DNA of 59,086 nucleotides. It comes from Colwellia sp. C1TZA3. Its GTDB lineage: Bacteria > Pseudomonadota > Gammaproteobacteria > Enterobacterales > Alteromonadaceae. Shown one piece after another: positions 58,034-59,086 of the stretch; within the stretch, counting starts at the first letter, position 1, and every line of letters starts with the position of its first letter. Both the position numbers and the translations under genes were made by a program. Under the pieces are notes generated by a model. That model searched no databases, was not told the origin of the DNA, and saw only the letters and a list, made by a program, of their open reading frames with translations. The stretch spans positions 1 through 59,086 of the forward strand of contig NZ_VOLS01000025.1 of the NCBI RefSeq assembly GCF_007954265.1. Direction: 5' to 3'.

Positions 58034-58909
58034 ATGAGCATTAACCTAAGTAATCATCTAATAAAAGCAGTAAAAGTTAGTGGCCAAGTTGCCTTGTCGT
58101 TTAGCTTATTTTTAGCCACTAACTTTACCCTACAGGCCGCAGAACTTCAGACACTAGCCAATGAAAGTGCTACGACAAAGCTAACAACAAAACAAGTGCG
58201 CGATATTGTTGATCAAGCTAATCTTGCTTCATATTACGCCAGTGACGATGGCAGCGCCGAGGCGCGAATGATTATTGTTGATGAAAACAGTAATCGCCAA
58301 ATGCGCCAATTCACGATTTTACGCAAAGATGAACAAGATCTTGGTGATCAAAATATGTTGGTGTTTTTTTCCCAACCAAGCAATGTCAAAGACACAGTTT
58401 TTCGTGTAGAAAAACAACTTAAAACAGATGACAATCGCTGGTTATTTTTACCGGCACTCGATCTAGTTAAACGTATTTCTGCTGGCGATAAACGCACGTC
58501 TTTTGTTGGTTCGCACTTTTATTATGAAGATGTTTCTGGTCGCAATCCTAAAGAAGATAATTTTACCTTAGTGAGTGAAGATAAAGACGCCTACCTAATT
58601 AATGCTAAACCCAAAGATCCTCAAAGTGTTGAATTTAGCAGCTATACAGTGAAAATTGATAAAGGTAATTTTTTACCTCTGGAGACCACTTATTTCGATC
58701 AAAGCAAGCAAGCAATACGCAAAATGACCGTGCTGCAAGTGAAAGATATTGACGGTATAGCCACAGTGATGAAGTCACGCATTACCAACCTAAGTAATAA
58801 TAGTTATACCGAAATGCAATTTCGTCACGTTAAATATAACCTTGGCTTACCTGACAATATTTTTAGTGAACGCAGTATGCGCACACCACCTAAAGCTTGG
58901 TTAGAATAA
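58034..58909 (+). CDS. LolA-like outer-membrane lipoprotein-sorting-type protein
   Basis: 291 residues. A signal peptide (about 1-35, ending LQAAE) is followed by an unclosed beta-barrel domain of the LolA-like family (pattern MLVFFSQPSNVKDTVFRVEK, then NRWLFLPALDLVKRIS). It follows the RND gene by 11 bases, a common pairing in proteobacteria, where it probably carries the hydrophobic substrate handed over by the exporter. It differs from canonical LolA, which transports lipoproteins. Confidence 0.85.
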   Translation: MSINLSNHLIKAVKVSGQVALSFSLFLATNFTLQAAELQTLANESATTKLTTKQVRDIVDQANLASYYASDDGSAEARMIIVDENSNRQMRQFTILRKDEQDLGDQNMLVFFSQPSNVKDTVFRVEKQLKTDDNRWLFLPALDLVKRISAGDKRTSFVGSHFYYEDVSGRNPKEDNFTLVSEDKDAYLINAKPKDPQSVEFSSYTVKIDKGNFLPLETTYFDQSKQAIRKMTVLQVKDIDGIATVMKSRITNLSNNSYTEMQFRHVKYNLGLPDNIFSERSMRTPPKAWLE

Positions 58910-58962
58910 TCGCTAACTTATTGCTCTGATACTTATTTACTGAATAATAATTTACCTAGTAA

Positions 58963-59086
58963 TACCAGTTCCATTAAGTTTGTGATCTTGTTGTGCGCAG
59001 GAAAAATAACTCAAGGTAAGGCGCTCGATTGAGCAATAGCTGGCTATTGGGATTGAGAGCAACACAGCCTTGAGCTATTTTAACTA
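58963..59086 (+). repeat. Family I MITE-like repeat, copy 7 (right end cut by window)
   Basis: Starts TACCAGTTCC after TAA (58960-58962) and runs into the window end at element position 124. Its last 103 bases are identical to the first 103 bases of the window. Confidence 0.93.

Overview
The window looks like chromosomal DNA of a marine gammaproteobacterium of the Alteromonadales, most likely a Colwelliaceae member (Colwellia or Thalassotalea type). The basis is an AT-rich composition, protein sequences of that style, and conserved gene neighbourhoods: sspBA-petCBA-rpsI/rplM-zapE-zapG-degQ/degS, murA-ibaG-mlaBCDEF, yrbG-kdsD-kdsC-lptCAB-rpoN-hpf-ptsN-rapZ-ptsO, and pmbA/darP. Genus assignment is inference; no 16S gene or tRNA was seen.

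Layout. 1-3.5 kb: pyrB and hemL, then sspB facing them across a shared terminator. 3.5-10.2 kb (minus strand): sspA, the cytochrome bc1 operon petABC, a gene-poor gap of about 1.3 kb that collects small repeats, then rplM-rpsI and an unknown secreted helical protein. 10.2-20.3 kb: zapE, zapG, degQ, then an insert (a Bax-like glucosaminidase and a large c-di-GMP sensor gene) that separates degQ from degS. 20.4-25.1 kb (minus): the Mla phospholipid-transport operon with ibaG and murA. 25.4-35.2 kb (plus): Kdo and LPS transport genes, rpoN and the nitrogen PTS, then mgtE. 35.4-37.4 kb: pmbA and darP. 37.5-42.0 kb (minus): a lysine-riboswitch-controlled operon of dapA-, dapD-, decarboxylase- and desuccinylase-like genes. 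42.7-48.4 kb: rsmC, a histidine kinase, arcA, a stand-alone HPt protein, folE2. 48.7-54.2 kb: a diguanylate cyclase, a FabY-type ketosynthase and a divergent GlxA-type regulator. 55-58.9 kb: a BigR/SqrR-like ArsR repressor divergent from an RND exporter and its periplasmic partner.

The most striking non-coding content is a set of short non-autonomous mobile repeats. Family I (about 157 bp, seven copies) has TACCAG...TGGTA ends and 3-bp TTA/TAA target duplications. Families II and III share the same kind of ends and duplications. Family IV is a long fold-back element whose two copies differ by hairpin modules. One family I copy splits the CHASE-GGDEF-EAL gene, and removing it with one TTA copy restores a single 1141-residue frame. 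Elements also abut one another through shared TTA/TAA junctions. The first and last 103 bases of the window are identical and lie inside family I, so the window ends look like assembly breaks in this repeat, not biological termini.

The strongest leads for new biology are the lysine-riboswitch operon with its atypical decarboxylase, the persulfide-sensor-like repressor paired with an RND exporter, the adjacent ArcA and HPt genes, and the repeat families themselves.
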